DNA of 64,000 nucleotides from Rhizobiales bacterium IMCC20636 (GTDB taxonomy: Bacteria > Pseudomonadota > Alphaproteobacteria > Rhizobiales > GCA-2746425), in the NCBI GenBank assembly GCA_016865015.1, contig CP018226.1, positions 4,371,001-4,435,000 of the forward strand, given 5' to 3'. Both the position numbers and the translations under genes were made by a program. Positions within the stretch are counted from its first letter, which is position 1. Each line of letters opens with the position of its first letter. This document shows, piece after piece, positions 46,230 through 55,418 of this stretch. The notes under the pieces were generated by a model. The model did no database searches. It was not told the origin of the DNA and was given only the letters and a program-made list of their open reading frames with translations.

Positions 46230-46831
46230 AATGCGGCTCCACGCTCTTCCGGCAATTTGGGCAGGCGAATGGTGTTGATGACTTTGACCAATCGCGACAG
46301 GCCAACAAGAAACAACAATCCGAAACTGAAGGTCAGGCACCCCTTGACCAGCCATCTGGCAGGCAATCCATTGGCCGATGTCGAGGTTTCGCCAGTTGTC
46401 CAGGACAGGCTGACAAATGGCAGCGAGTAGTAAATGACGAACAGTACAAATGGCATGAACAGGACGGTCAGGCCAAACAGCTCCAACCAGAGCTGAGCAC
46501 GTCTGGAGAGGTTTTCTGCAACCACATCAACCCGAACATGACCATCTGCCACAAATGTATATGACAAACCAACCAGCCAGGCTGCTGCGTACAGATACCA
46601 CTGCAATTCTTCCAGTTCGATCATGCCCTGACTGAACACATAGCGCAGAACGACATTGGTGATGATGACAACAAGCAGGACAAGCCACAGCCAACTGACA
46701 TATTCACCGATCAGTTCGACAAACCGGTCAACACGTCTGGTGAACCCATTCTCGCAAAGGGGTGGGGCCTCACCTGCGGACAGATTTTCCGCTGCGGCCA
46801 CCACATTTGAGTTGGTGTCATTGTTCGCCAT
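46226..46831 (-). CDS. TRAP transporter small permease (DctQ family)
   Basis: A 201-residue protein with four hydrophobic segments and the family's ELEELQWYLYAAAWLVGLSY and DGHVRVDVV pattern. GGGGGA precedes the ATG. It lies about 90 bases after the binding-protein gene. Confidence 0.92.
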   Translation of the reverse strand: MANNDTNSNVVAAAENLSAGEAPPLCENGFTRRVDRFVELIGEYVSWLWLVLLVVIITNVVLRYVFSQGMIELEELQWYLYAAAWLVGLSYTFVADGHVRVDVVAENLSRRAQLWLELFGLTVLFMPFVLFVIYYSLPFVSLSWTTGETSTSANGLPARWLVKGCLTFSFGLLFLVGLSRLVKVINTIRLPKLPEERGAAL

Positions 46832-46917
46832 TATCCCCCACCCTGTTTTTGGTGTCCAAAACGGACTATCCCGTGATCACTTAACCACGGGATAGCTCAT
46901 TTTTCACGTCTGATATT

Positions 46918-48009
46918 TTACTTGAAGTCGCGCGGGAAGTATCCGAGCTCTTTCCAGACCTGGTAATCATCATGGAAAGCTTGTTGTGATGCCCAGATTT
47001 TGGCGAACATCGGATCTTTTTCAGACTCTTCCTGCATGATGATGGCAGCTGTTACTTTCAACTCGTTGATAACGGAATCAGGGAGTTTCGCAGCTGTTAC
47101 ACCTTTGTCAGCAAAGCTCTTGATCTGTGCGCCCTGGAGAGATTCACCCAGAGTAAAGGCCCGCAATGTTGCGGCTGTACACGCCATTTCAAACAATGCC
47201 TTGTCAGAATCTGCCAAGCCATTCCACATATCCAGATTGATCATCAGATGAGTGGAGGTCGATGGCTGGTGCCAGCCCGGGAACAGATTGTATTTTGCAA
47301 TTTTGTGGAAACCGAGAATTTCATCAATTGCAGGCATGGAATATTCGGTTGCATCAAGCGTGCCTTTTTCAAGAGCAGCAAAAATTTCACCACCCGCCAT
47401 CAGGGTTGCAGACGCACCAACACGATCGAGAACCTGACCGCCAAGTCCAGAGAAGCGAATCTTCAATCCTTTCAGATCATCCAGACTGTTGATCGGCTTG
47501 CGGAACCAACCTGCAGTTTCCGGCCCAATTGTGCTGCAAAGCAGTGGATGAATGTTTGACGCGTGGTAGACTTCTTCCGCCAGCGCGGAGCCTTCTCCCT
47601 CAAACCACCAGGCTGCATATTCCTGAGGCTCAAGACCAAAAGGGACAGCCGAGAACAGAACAGCAGATGGAATTCGGCCCTGATCATAGGCCATATAGTT
47701 GTAAGCAGCTGGCAGGCTTCCGGCGCTGATAGATGGAGAAATTTCGAGCGGCGGAACAATCTTGCCAGGCTCGTATACCTTCAGATTGATCCGTCCATTG
47801 GTCGCGCGTTTCAGCATGTCGGAGACGCGTGCGATGGGATCGCCCAAGCCCGGCCAACCGGTGTTGAAAGTCGCCTGGACCTTCCAGTTGATCTTGTCTT
47901 GCGCAAGAGCCGGGGTGGCCGTTATGGCTCCCGAACACAGTGCACCAACCGCTGCAATGCCAATGGCACGGCGCGTGATACCTGTCATTTTTCTGGCTAT
48001 GGATGTCAT
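46918..48009 (-). CDS. TRAP transporter substrate-binding protein
   Basis: A 363-residue periplasmic protein; the N-terminus TRRAIGIAAVGALCSGAITATPALA has an Arg pair but otherwise looks like a Sec signal. TakP/DctP-like features: LKGLKIRFSGLGGQVLDRVGA and GTLDATEYSMPAIDEILGFHKIAKYNLFPGW. GGAGGataataaac precedes the ATG. The lack of the standard LKIR-F-P variant and the GLGG loop point to a keto- or hydroxy-acid-type substrate rather than C4-dicarboxylates; inference. Confidence 0.92.
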   Translation of the reverse strand: MTSIARKMTGITRRAIGIAAVGALCSGAITATPALAQDKINWKVQATFNTGWPGLGDPIARVSDMLKRATNGRINLKVYEPGKIVPPLEISPSISAGSLPAAYNYMAYDQGRIPSAVLFSAVPFGLEPQEYAAWWFEGEGSALAEEVYHASNIHPLLCSTIGPETAGWFRKPINSLDDLKGLKIRFSGLGGQVLDRVGASATLMAGGEIFAALEKGTLDATEYSMPAIDEILGFHKIAKYNLFPGWHQPSTSTHLMINLDMWNGLADSDKALFEMACTAATLRAFTLGESLQGAQIKSFADKGVTAAKLPDSVINELKVTAAIIMQEESEKDPMFAKIWASQQAFHDDYQVWKELGYFPRDFK

Positions 48010-48082
48010 GTTTATTATCCTCCTGTTTTAAACATTTCATGCGTAGATATTCCGCCATTGGCGAAACTTGTTGGCCGGACAG

Positions 48083-49252
48083 TCAGGTCCAGGCTGTCTG
48101 GTAGAGCCCCACAATCTCATCCAGCGTCCCAATTCTTGGATTGTTGTTTGGTGCTCCGGACCGGATTGCATCTTCGGCCATTTGTTCCGTAGCCTTGTCA
48201 TAAGCAGCCTGGTCGATCCCAAACTCAGACAGGCTGGGCACGTCAAGACGGGTATTGTAGTCAAACAGCCCGGCCACCAATGCGTCACATGCAGCATTGT
48301 CGCTTGTCGCAGGACCGGCCAGGCCGATTGCTCTGGCACAATCCGCATAGCGGCCAGGCGCTGCAACCTTCGAGAAATCGGTAATGGTTGGCAGAAGCAT
48401 GGCATTGCTCATGCCGTGCGGCACATGAAACAAACTTCCCAGTGGCCGGCTCATGGCGTGCACCAGTGCAATTGACGCATTGGAAAAAGCCAGGCCGCCA
48501 AATGTTGCTGCCAGCATCAGCGCTTCGCGTGCTTCCAGATCTTGGGGATTGGTGTAAGCCCGATCCAGATTTGCGGATACAAGTCGCATGCAATCAAGGG
48601 CAAGGCGATCTGAATACAGGGTCGCCTTGCGGCTGACATAGGCTTCGATGGCATGAGTCAGCGTATCCAGAGCATTATCCGCAATCAGGCGCTTTGGCTT
48701 CGACAGCGACAGTTCATAATCCACGATTGCAGCTTTGGGAACAAACGCCTCGCCCCGGCAGGAAATCTTCTCACGGCTCTGATTGTGAATGATGACCGTA
48801 TGGTGCGTGACTTCAGAACCAGTGCCCGCAGTTGTAGGGATGGCAAGCATTGGCAAGCTTTTGCCATTGAACTGGCTGGGTGGGCGGTAGTCTTGAATAT
48901 CCCGGCTGTTGATTGCCATCACAGCGATGGCTTTACCAGCATCGATCGGGCTTCCGCCACCCAGGCCGATGACGGCATCATAGCCGTTGTTGTCCACCAG
49001 GCTGACGCCTGCCAATACAACTTCATCCGTTGGATCTGGCATGACATCATCAAACACACCTGACGAAATTCCGGCGGCCTGCAACAGCTCTTGAAGGCGC
49101 CCGACAACGCCGGACGACGTCATAAATTTATCAGTGACTATCAGCGGATTTTTGATGTCGCCGATTTTTTCCAAAATCAAGGCGACGTCGTCAAATGCAC
49201 CTCTTCCCACAAGCATGTGACGCGGTGCGCACACGACTACTTTTTCAACCAA
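48083..49252 (-). CDS. Iron-containing alcohol dehydrogenase
   Basis: A 389-residue group III alcohol dehydrogenase. The nucleotide region has GLGGGSPIDAGKAIA and TTAGTGSEVTHHTVI; metal-binding histidines are in LTHAIEAYVS and LVHAMSRPLGSLFHVPHGMSNA. The start is a TTG at 49252 with GGGAGG five bases upstream. It heads an operon with a TRAP importer and mmsA, so it may oxidise a hydroxy acid or alcohol to the semialdehyde used by MmsA; inference. Confidence 0.92.
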   Translation of the reverse strand: MVEKVVVCAPRHMLVGRGAFDDVALILEKIGDIKNPLIVTDKFMTSSGVVGRLQELLQAAGISSGVFDDVMPDPTDEVVLAGVSLVDNNGYDAVIGLGGGSPIDAGKAIAVMAINSRDIQDYRPPSQFNGKSLPMLAIPTTAGTGSEVTHHTVIIHNQSREKISCRGEAFVPKAAIVDYELSLSKPKRLIADNALDTLTHAIEAYVSRKATLYSDRLALDCMRLVSANLDRAYTNPQDLEAREALMLAATFGGLAFSNASIALVHAMSRPLGSLFHVPHGMSNAMLLPTITDFSKVAAPGRYADCARAIGLAGPATSDNAACDALVAGLFDYNTRLDVPSLSEFGIDQAAYDKATEQMAEDAIRSGAPNNNPRIGTLDEIVGLYQTAWT

Positions 49253-49574
49253 TTATGCCTCCCGAGCGGGTATCCAGATTTCGCCAGAAGGCGATCCAGA
49301 AACCTTATTTTCAAGCAGGGTAAACTCAAAAAAAACAACCTGTCAAATTAAAATGATAATAATATTCTCATTTAACAAAATTCACCTTGTGCTTTTCAAT
49401 CCGCTCAATTTAAAATAAAGGGTGATCGCACGGTTCAGTCGTTTCGCGAATTTGCCAGTGAACCTGGATATCCCATCCAATTGGGATTGATCGACTTCAG
49501 CAGATCCATTGCGGTATCTGCTGGTCATCAGAGCCGGGTCTGGCTTTCAGATTTTTAGTATTCAAGGTGTTGTT
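49253..49574. promoter_or_regulatory. Divergent Fe-ADH / iclR control region
   Basis: An AT-rich spacer with no gene. AAATGA at 49351-49356 and TCATTT at 49368-49373 form an inverted repeat with an 11-base spacer that could be an IclR operator. Otherwise nothing recognised. Confidence 0.35.
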
Positions 49575-50339
49575 GTGGATAGCCAAAAGACGAAGCGAAA
49601 TTCTCCGAGGCGCATTCTGGAAATCATGGAAGCAATTTGCACCAATCCTGAATCCGCCACGGCATCGGGCTTGTCTCAGGCTTTGGCTATTCCTGTACCG
49701 ACGATTTACCGTTGGTTGGATGCGCTGTGTGATGAACGCTTCATTGCTGCTCATCCGTCAGGATTCTACGTTCCGGGCGATCGATTTCGCGACATGATGC
49801 TGAACAGCCTGCAATATGAACCAAATGTCACGCATCGCCGCTCCATTTTGCGCAGCCTGTCGGAGCAGATCGGTGAGACAGTCAGTCTGGCGGCTCCCAA
49901 TGGCGCAAAGCTGATCTATTTTGATCGCTTGGAATCTCATTGGCCGTTTCAGGTCAATCTGAAAATTGGCGACGCGCTGCCGCTGCATTGCTGCGCATCC
50001 GGCAAGCTGTATCTTTCAACCATAGAGACTAAGACAGCCGTAGATATCTACAAAAACATTTCAGCACACAAATCCACCCGGAACACGATCACCGGGGCTG
50101 CCAATTTTTCAAAGGAACTGGCGAAAATCCGGGCAGAAGGATATGCGCTCGATAATGAAGAATGGTTCGACGACATGGTGGGCGTTTCGGTCCCCATTTT
50201 CTCCCACAATGGTCCCCTGATCGCCTGCCTGTCGACACATGCGCTGGTGACGAGAAAGTCCCTTGATGTACTGGTGACCCATATTCCCCTGATGCAAGAG
50301 GCTGCCAAGAAATTGCAGACATGCCTTATCAGTGAGTGA
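49575..50339 (+). CDS. IclR-family transcriptional regulator
   Basis: A 254-residue regulator. The N-terminal helix-turn-helix (RILEIMEAICTNPESATASGLSQALAIPVPTIYRWLDAL) precedes an effector domain with LHCCASGKLYLS, YALDNEEWFDDMVGVSVPIF and a C-terminal helix pair. The GTG at 49575, with AAGGTG just upstream, is preferred to a longer frame. Divergent from the Fe-ADH-TRAP-mmsA operon, its probable target. Confidence 0.9.
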   Translation: MDSQKTKRNSPRRILEIMEAICTNPESATASGLSQALAIPVPTIYRWLDALCDERFIAAHPSGFYVPGDRFRDMMLNSLQYEPNVTHRRSILRSLSEQIGETVSLAAPNGAKLIYFDRLESHWPFQVNLKIGDALPLHCCASGKLYLSTIETKTAVDIYKNISAHKSTRNTITGAANFSKELAKIRAEGYALDNEEWFDDMVGVSVPIFSHNGPLIACLSTHALVTRKSLDVLVTHIPLMQEAAKKLQTCLISE

Positions 50340-50393
50340 ATGGCGCCCGGACTGAATTTAGAGCCTTTTTCGTTTTGGAGGATGGCGGTTTTC

Positions 50394-51257
50394 TCAGGAT
50401 CTCAGAGTGATCGCGGTGCCCCACGGGTCGTGCAGGGTGGTGCCTTGGACGTTCTTCGTTACCGCGATGCCCGCGCTCTTGGCGCGCGTGGTGATCCTTG
50501 TCAGATCGGTGGCGGGGTGGAGAATAATCTCGACCCCATCGAGGCCGGATGTGCCCTCTGGCCGCTGTCCAGCGTGGCGACTGTTCCAGACGTTACCCGC
50601 GATTTGGTGGTGATAGCCGCCACTTCCATAGAAGCTTGCACCGGGATAGTGCATGGCAATATCAAGGCCGAGAATGTCGCGGTAAAACCGGTCGGCGTCT
50701 GCCGTGTCACCCACCTGCAGGTGAACATGGCCAATGATGCCGTCCTGCGGAAAGCCTGACCATTTCGTGCCACCTGCATCCTTCAGCAGGTCCTGAGCAT
50801 CAAGCAGTTCGGTGGACATGTGGATTTGGCCGTTTGCATCATGCCAGCGGGAAACCGGACGATCAGCATAGACCTCAATACCGTTGCCCTCGGGATCAGC
50901 GAGGTAGATCGCCTCACTGACAATGTGGTCGGAGGCTCCCTGAAGTGGCACGCCGCTCGCGGTGGCATGAACGAGCCAGCGGGCTAGGTCGGCGCGCGTC
51001 GGCAACAGAAATGCGGTGTGAAAGAGCCCGGCCTGCCGCCCGTCATTGCGGGCAAGCGCGGGATCGCCCACAAGCTCCAGCAACGCAGTTTCGCCAATGC
51101 CGAGCGTGATGTGGTGCGTGCCGGTTGCGATGGGTGCCAGGCCAAGTACCGACTGGTAAAAGGCCGATATCCCGTCTAGATCACGCACTTTCAAGCGCAC
51201 ACTTCCAATCCGCATCGGCGCGGCAGTCATGTCGAAATATTCGGCTGTATGGGTCAT
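50394..51257 (-). CDS. VOC-family (glyoxalase/extradiol dioxygenase-like) protein
   Basis: A 287-residue protein of two VOC modules. IGSVRLKVRDLDGISAFYQSVLGL opens the first and IGHVHLQVGDTADADRFYRDILGL the second; metal-type residues include His in GHVHLQV, GGYHHQIAGNVWN and Glu in NGIEVYAD. It resembles CatE-type catechol 2,3-dioxygenase-like proteins. AAGGAG precedes the ATG. With the DoxX gene it is transcribed away from a LysR gene. Substrate unknown. Confidence 0.88.
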   Translation of the reverse strand: MTHTAEYFDMTAAPMRIGSVRLKVRDLDGISAFYQSVLGLAPIATGTHHITLGIGETALLELVGDPALARNDGRQAGLFHTAFLLPTRADLARWLVHATASGVPLQGASDHIVSEAIYLADPEGNGIEVYADRPVSRWHDANGQIHMSTELLDAQDLLKDAGGTKWSGFPQDGIIGHVHLQVGDTADADRFYRDILGLDIAMHYPGASFYGSGGYHHQIAGNVWNSRHAGQRPEGTSGLDGVEIILHPATDLTRITTRAKSAGIAVTKNVQGTTLHDPWGTAITLRS

Positions 51258-51318
51258 GGCGTCACTCCTTGGAACGGGATCCGTCCGCGAAACAAGCTCC
51301 GCGGACGGATGAGACGGA

Positions 51319-51720
51319 TCAGGCGCGAGAGCGTTTCAGTGCATAGGCACCGTCAGCGAGCAGAGCCTGAACGATCAGGGCCACCGCCCAGAATGCGGGA
51401 AATTCCCAGCCGCCACCTTCATTGGAAAACAAGAAACCGGCCGCGCCGTGGGGCACGTAAATTGATCCGAGCAGAATCGGAACCAGCGCCAGCGATACCC
51501 AGCGGCTGTAGACGCCAAGAATGAGTGCGATGCCGCCGAGAATTTCGGCCGCGATAACGAGATAGGCCAGCGGGCCAGGCAGGCCAAGGCTGACAAAATA
51601 GCCGGCAGTCCCGGCAGGCGTGAAGACGAAGAGCTTCAGTCCGCCATGAATGAGAAACAACACACCCATCGCAAGGCGCAGAATGGTGGCGGCATAGTCG
51701 GCGTTTGAATATTTAGGCAT
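51319..51720 (-). CDS. DoxX-family membrane protein
   Basis: A 133-residue inner-membrane protein with four hydrophobic segments and the DoxX pattern RLAMGVLFLIHGGLKLF, VIAAEILGGIALILGVYSRWVSLALVPILLGSI. Often encoded with VOC or quinone-related genes and controlled by a LysR regulator, exactly the arrangement here. AAGGAC precedes the ATG. Confidence 0.88.
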   Translation of the reverse strand: MPKYSNADYAATILRLAMGVLFLIHGGLKLFVFTPAGTAGYFVSLGLPGPLAYLVIAAEILGGIALILGVYSRWVSLALVPILLGSIYVPHGAAGFLFSNEGGGWEFPAFWAVALIVQALLADGAYALKRSRA

Positions 51721-51850
51721 TTTTTAAAGTCCTTACAGGGAGGGGGCAGGCAATGTGCTAGTTTGTGATGTGATAATGAGGCTTGTCATTCAAGAATAAA
51801 ATAGAGATATTATAGAATGACTATCTTCATTTTGTTCTGAATGGATCGCA

Positions 51851-52747
51851 TTGGATCTCGTTGACAAACTCAAGGCTTTCGTGGCGACAGCGCAGACCGG
51901 CTCCTTCACCGCTGCGGCAAACCAGCTTGGCGTGTCAAACCGGTTGACGTCGAAATATGTTGCCGACCTTGAAGCACAGCTTGGCGTGCGGCTGTTCCAG
52001 CGCACGACGCGCAAAGTGGGCCTGACGCCAACGGGAGAGGATCTGCTGGCGCGCGCGCCGGCGCTTCTGGATGATCTCGATGGACTGCTTGCCGATGTTT
52101 CGGAAGGCTCGCGCGGATTTGTCGGCATGATCCGTATAGCCGCGCCCGTGACATTCGGCGAGACTTATGTCGCCGGGATGCTGGGACGATTCACGCAACA
52201 CTACCCGGAACTGACCATCGATCTGAGGCTGAATGACCGTCAGGCCGATCTGGCAGCCGAGGGGATCGATGTCGCTTTTCGGATCGGACAGTCGGACATG
52301 CTGTCGCTCAAAGCGCGAAAACTTGGCGAATCTCACTCCACGCTTGTGGCCAGCCCCGATTACATCGCAGCGCACGGCGTGCCAGAAACACCTGAGGCGC
52401 TGGCCATGCATAACTGCATTGTCGACACCAACCGGCGGACGCCCCATCAGTGGACGTTTCACCAGGGGACCAGTGAACACCTCGTCCATGTGGAGGGCCG
52501 GTTCCATGTCAATTCGGCACGGGCTGTGGTTGACATGGCCGCGGCCGGTGTCGGGGTTGCCCTGGCACCCCGCTTTGCGCTTGGCGATGCGCTTGCATCA
52601 GGTAGCGTCGTGCCGATCATGGAAAACTATGCCGGAGAGATGGTACCGATCAGCGCCGTGTTTCTTGAGGGGCGTGCCCTTCCACGAAAGATCCGCGCCT
52701 TGATCGACTTTGCGGTGAAGGACATCGCGTCGGTGGACGTCCTTTGA
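51851..52747 (+). CDS. LysR-family transcriptional regulator
   Basis: A 298-residue LysR regulator (AaeR/DsdC-like subgroup by appearance). HTH: FVATAQTGSFTAAANQLGVSNRLTSKYVADLE; effector domain: RIAAPVTFGETYVAGMLGRF, LRLNDRQADLAAEGIDVAFRIG. The start is a TTG at 51851; the nearby ATG at 51841 is out of frame. Divergent from the doxX-VOC pair, which it probably controls. Confidence 0.9.
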   Translation: MDLVDKLKAFVATAQTGSFTAAANQLGVSNRLTSKYVADLEAQLGVRLFQRTTRKVGLTPTGEDLLARAPALLDDLDGLLADVSEGSRGFVGMIRIAAPVTFGETYVAGMLGRFTQHYPELTIDLRLNDRQADLAAEGIDVAFRIGQSDMLSLKARKLGESHSTLVASPDYIAAHGVPETPEALAMHNCIVDTNRRTPHQWTFHQGTSEHLVHVEGRFHVNSARAVVDMAAAGVGVALAPRFALGDALASGSVVPIMENYAGEMVPISAVFLEGRALPRKIRALIDFAVKDIASVDVL

Positions 52748-52817
52748 TCTTCATGACTGAAACCAGCTGGATGAATTCTCGCTCTATGACAACAGTCAGA
52801 CCCAGATCGCGTGTCAA

Positions 52818-54473
52818 TCAACGCGGTTGTGTGACTGTTGCGCCAATGGCCGGGCTGCGCGCAGGACGTGAACTGTCTTTTGCAATCGCACGGCACAGCA
52901 GCAGCACAGGCACAAGGCCCAGCGCGGCAATCACCAAAGAGGGCACCGCCGCCTGCTCCAGCCGTTCATCCGACGCCAGACGATAGGCCTGGACAGCCAG
53001 CGTATCAAAATTGAAAGGTCGCATGATCAATGTGGCCGGAAGCTCCTTCATCACATCCACAAAGACAATCAGCAATGCCGTCAGCAAGCTGCCGGACAAC
53101 AGCGGAATGTGAATGCTTTTCAGCATGCCTGCCTCTGTGCGCCCCAAAGACCTGGCCGCATCGTCAAGGCTTGGCTTGATGTTGGAAAGGCCAGCATCCA
53201 CAGCGCCCAGCGCTGCCGCCATGAACCGCACCAGATAGGCCACGATCAGCAAGCCGATGGACCCGGTAAACAACAGACCGGTCGAGACGCCGAACTGGCT
53301 GCGAGAAAAGGCATCCAGCCAATTGTCAAATCCGGCAAATGGGACCAGCAGGCCCACGGCAATGACGCCACCCGGGATGGCGTAGCCAATACCGGCCAGA
53401 ACCTTGGCGCTGCTGGCGGCAATGCCCGGAGACATGCGGGCACAATAGGAAATCAGCAATGCCCCCAATACGGTAACCACAGCCGCCAGGCTCGCCAGTG
53501 TGATGGAATTGCCCATGAACCCGAGATAGCGCGAACTCCAGAGACTTTGGCCAGAGCCATAGGCCATGACCAGCAACATGGTTGCGGGAACGACAAAACC
53601 AAGCAGAACCGGGAATGCACAGAACAGGACGGCCCCGACAGCGCGACCGCCCCTGAGTTGTTGTGGCAACATGCCTTCATTTTTCTTGCCGGCCGGAAAG
53701 CGTTGTGCCGCCCCCCGTTCCATGCGCTCGATGACAGCCAGCAACAAGGCTGCCCCTAACAGACACAGGGCCAATTGCGTGGCCATGCCCCGGTCGCCCA
53801 TGGCGAACCAGGCCCGGTAGATTCCGGTGGCGAAGGTTTGCACATTGAAATGCGCCACGGTGCCGAAATCGGCAATGGTTTCCATGAGCGCCAGAGTAAT
53901 ACCGGCTGCAATCGCCGGGCGGGCCATGGGCAGACTGACCGAGCGAAAGGCACCCCATGGGGTGCGGCCCAGCATGCGCGCCGCCTGATAGGCGCTGGCG
54001 GATTGCTGCAGAAAAGCTGTCCGCGCCAAGAGATAGACATAAGGGTACAGGACGAACGTCAGCATGGCCGCAGCGCCCCCAAGGGAGCGGATTTCCGGGA
54101 ACCAGTAATCACGTGGACCAAGATCAAAGGTTGCCCGCAACGCGGATTGAACCGGGCCTGGATGGTCCAGAATACTGGTATAGGCATAGGCCAGAACATA
54201 GGCCGGGAAAGCCAGCGGCATGGCCAGAGCAAACTCGAAAATGCGCTGGCCGGGAAACCGACAATTGGTCACCAGCCAGGCTGTGCCAGTGCCCATGATT
54301 CCGGTGCCCAATGCCACCCAGAAGACGAGCTGCAACGTATTCCAGATGTATCCGGGCAGAACTGTATCAATCAGCGCTGCCCAGCGACTGCTATCCGCGC
54401 CAATCGCCGTGATGACCACCGCGATGATGGGGAGCAGACAGAGGCCTGCAAAACTCCAGGCAGCCAGACGCAA
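52818..54473 (-). CDS. Iron(III) ABC transporter permease (FbpB/SfuB family), orphan
   Basis: A 551-residue permease made of two BPD_transp_1 halves with about twelve helices; coupling loops are SASAYQAARMLGRTPWGAFRSVSLPMARPAIAAG and PSLDDAARSLGRTEAGMLKSIHIPLL. This fused double layout is typical of ferric-iron importers. No binding protein or ATPase gene adjoins; the RirA-box-linked binding protein at 36001 is a plausible partner. The start is a TTG at 54473 with AAGGAC upstream. Confidence 0.9.
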   Translation of the reverse strand: MRLAAWSFAGLCLLPIIAVVITAIGADSSRWAALIDTVLPGYIWNTLQLVFWVALGTGIMGTGTAWLVTNCRFPGQRIFEFALAMPLAFPAYVLAYAYTSILDHPGPVQSALRATFDLGPRDYWFPEIRSLGGAAAMLTFVLYPYVYLLARTAFLQQSASAYQAARMLGRTPWGAFRSVSLPMARPAIAAGITLALMETIADFGTVAHFNVQTFATGIYRAWFAMGDRGMATQLALCLLGAALLLAVIERMERGAAQRFPAGKKNEGMLPQQLRGGRAVGAVLFCAFPVLLGFVVPATMLLVMAYGSGQSLWSSRYLGFMGNSITLASLAAVVTVLGALLISYCARMSPGIAASSAKVLAGIGYAIPGGVIAVGLLVPFAGFDNWLDAFSRSQFGVSTGLLFTGSIGLLIVAYLVRFMAAALGAVDAGLSNIKPSLDDAARSLGRTEAGMLKSIHIPLLSGSLLTALLIVFVDVMKELPATLIMRPFNFDTLAVQAYRLASDERLEQAAVPSLVIAALGLVPVLLLCRAIAKDSSRPARSPAIGATVTQPR

Positions 54474-54509
54474 AAGCTTAGTCCTTCAAAACAGGTTTGC
54501 CGCTATCCA

Positions 54510-54541
54510 GGTGGTCGCACCGCAAATACAAGGCGACCACC
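54510..54541. other. Hairpin upstream of the iron permease gene
   Basis: GGTGGTCGC at 54510-54518 pairs with GCGACCACC at 54533-54541 (14-base loop) in the 132-base gap between the isomerase stop and the permease start. No T-run follows on either strand. Could separate expression of the two genes. Confidence 0.4.
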
Positions 54542-54605
54542 CTCAACAAGATGGGGTCATACCAGAGAAATTACCAATTGCGCAGACCATGAACCCAAAT
54601 GATTA

Positions 54606-55298
54606 TCAGCCCGGGATGAGCCATTTGTCATAATCAGAAACCAGCAGATGCTTTGGCGCGACATCTTCATCGATTTCAGCAAATCGACCAATTTCATCGG
54701 CAAAGATGTTGTCGGTCATATCATCATTAACGGTGGACACCTCGCCAATCAGAACGTCACCGCCATCGCCCCAGAAGCTGTGCCAGTTGCCTTGCAGCAA
54801 TGTAACGCTTTCGCCCGGTGACAGACGCAGGATATCACCGGCCTTCTGTGTTCTGGCTATGCCGTCGCAATGGACCGTGACATCACTTTCATGATCAATA
54901 TCGCCATTTTCCAGTGAATTGAAAAGTTTCAGAGCCAATGTTGCGCCGCCGCGATTGATGATGTCCTCGGCCTTGACCACGTGACGGTGCATCGGAGACA
55001 GCTGATCCTGACGTGAAATCATGATCTTCTCGGCATAACACATGCCGCCGCCGCGCTTCAGATCTTCCTGATTGCCGTTGCGCACGGTAAACAGGAACAG
55101 CCCCATCTCATCAAATTTCTCTGCGCCGTAATCGGTGATGTCCCACCCAAGGCGCGCATCGATAATGGCCTGAATGTCATTGCGGCGTGCCCGCATGTCT
55201 TCTGGCGTGAAATAGGCAAAGGGCGGCAGCAGAAACCCGAAAGACTTGATGAACTCATCGGCTTCTTCCATGATGTCATTGACGGTTGAACGTTTCAT
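54606..55298 (-). CDS. D-lyxose/D-mannose isomerase family protein
   Basis: A 230-residue cupin-fold sugar isomerase of the D-lyxose ketol-isomerase family (PF07385), interconverting D-lyxose and D-xylulose or D-mannose and D-fructose. Metal ligands are visible in SPMHRHVVKAEDIINRGG and in the later LLQGNWHSFWG. The ATG at 55298 has GAGGA five bases upstream. It lies about 120 bases after the ribokinase gene, on the same strand, suggesting a small sugar-use unit. Confidence 0.88.
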   Translation of the reverse strand: MKRSTVNDIMEEADEFIKSFGFLLPPFAYFTPEDMRARRNDIQAIIDARLGWDITDYGAEKFDEMGLFLFTVRNGNQEDLKRGGGMCYAEKIMISRQDQLSPMHRHVVKAEDIINRGGATLALKLFNSLENGDIDHESDVTVHCDGIARTQKAGDILRLSPGESVTLLQGNWHSFWGDGGDVLIGEVSTVNDDMTDNIFADEIGRFAEIDEDVAPKHLLVSDYDKWLIPG

Positions 55299-55418
55299 AC
55301 GGGTCCTCAATTCTGTTTGTGCACTGTGTTGGACAACGCATTGTCATTTATAACGTAGCGATGCAACACCGATATGGTCGCACCCCAAATTGCGGGCTTT
55401 ATGGCTGATTGATCTCAA

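Noticed and set aside
53775-54602. A 275-codon plus-strand frame across the iron permease N-terminus
   Set aside because: Antisense shadow with Arg/Gln-rich composition and no motif.
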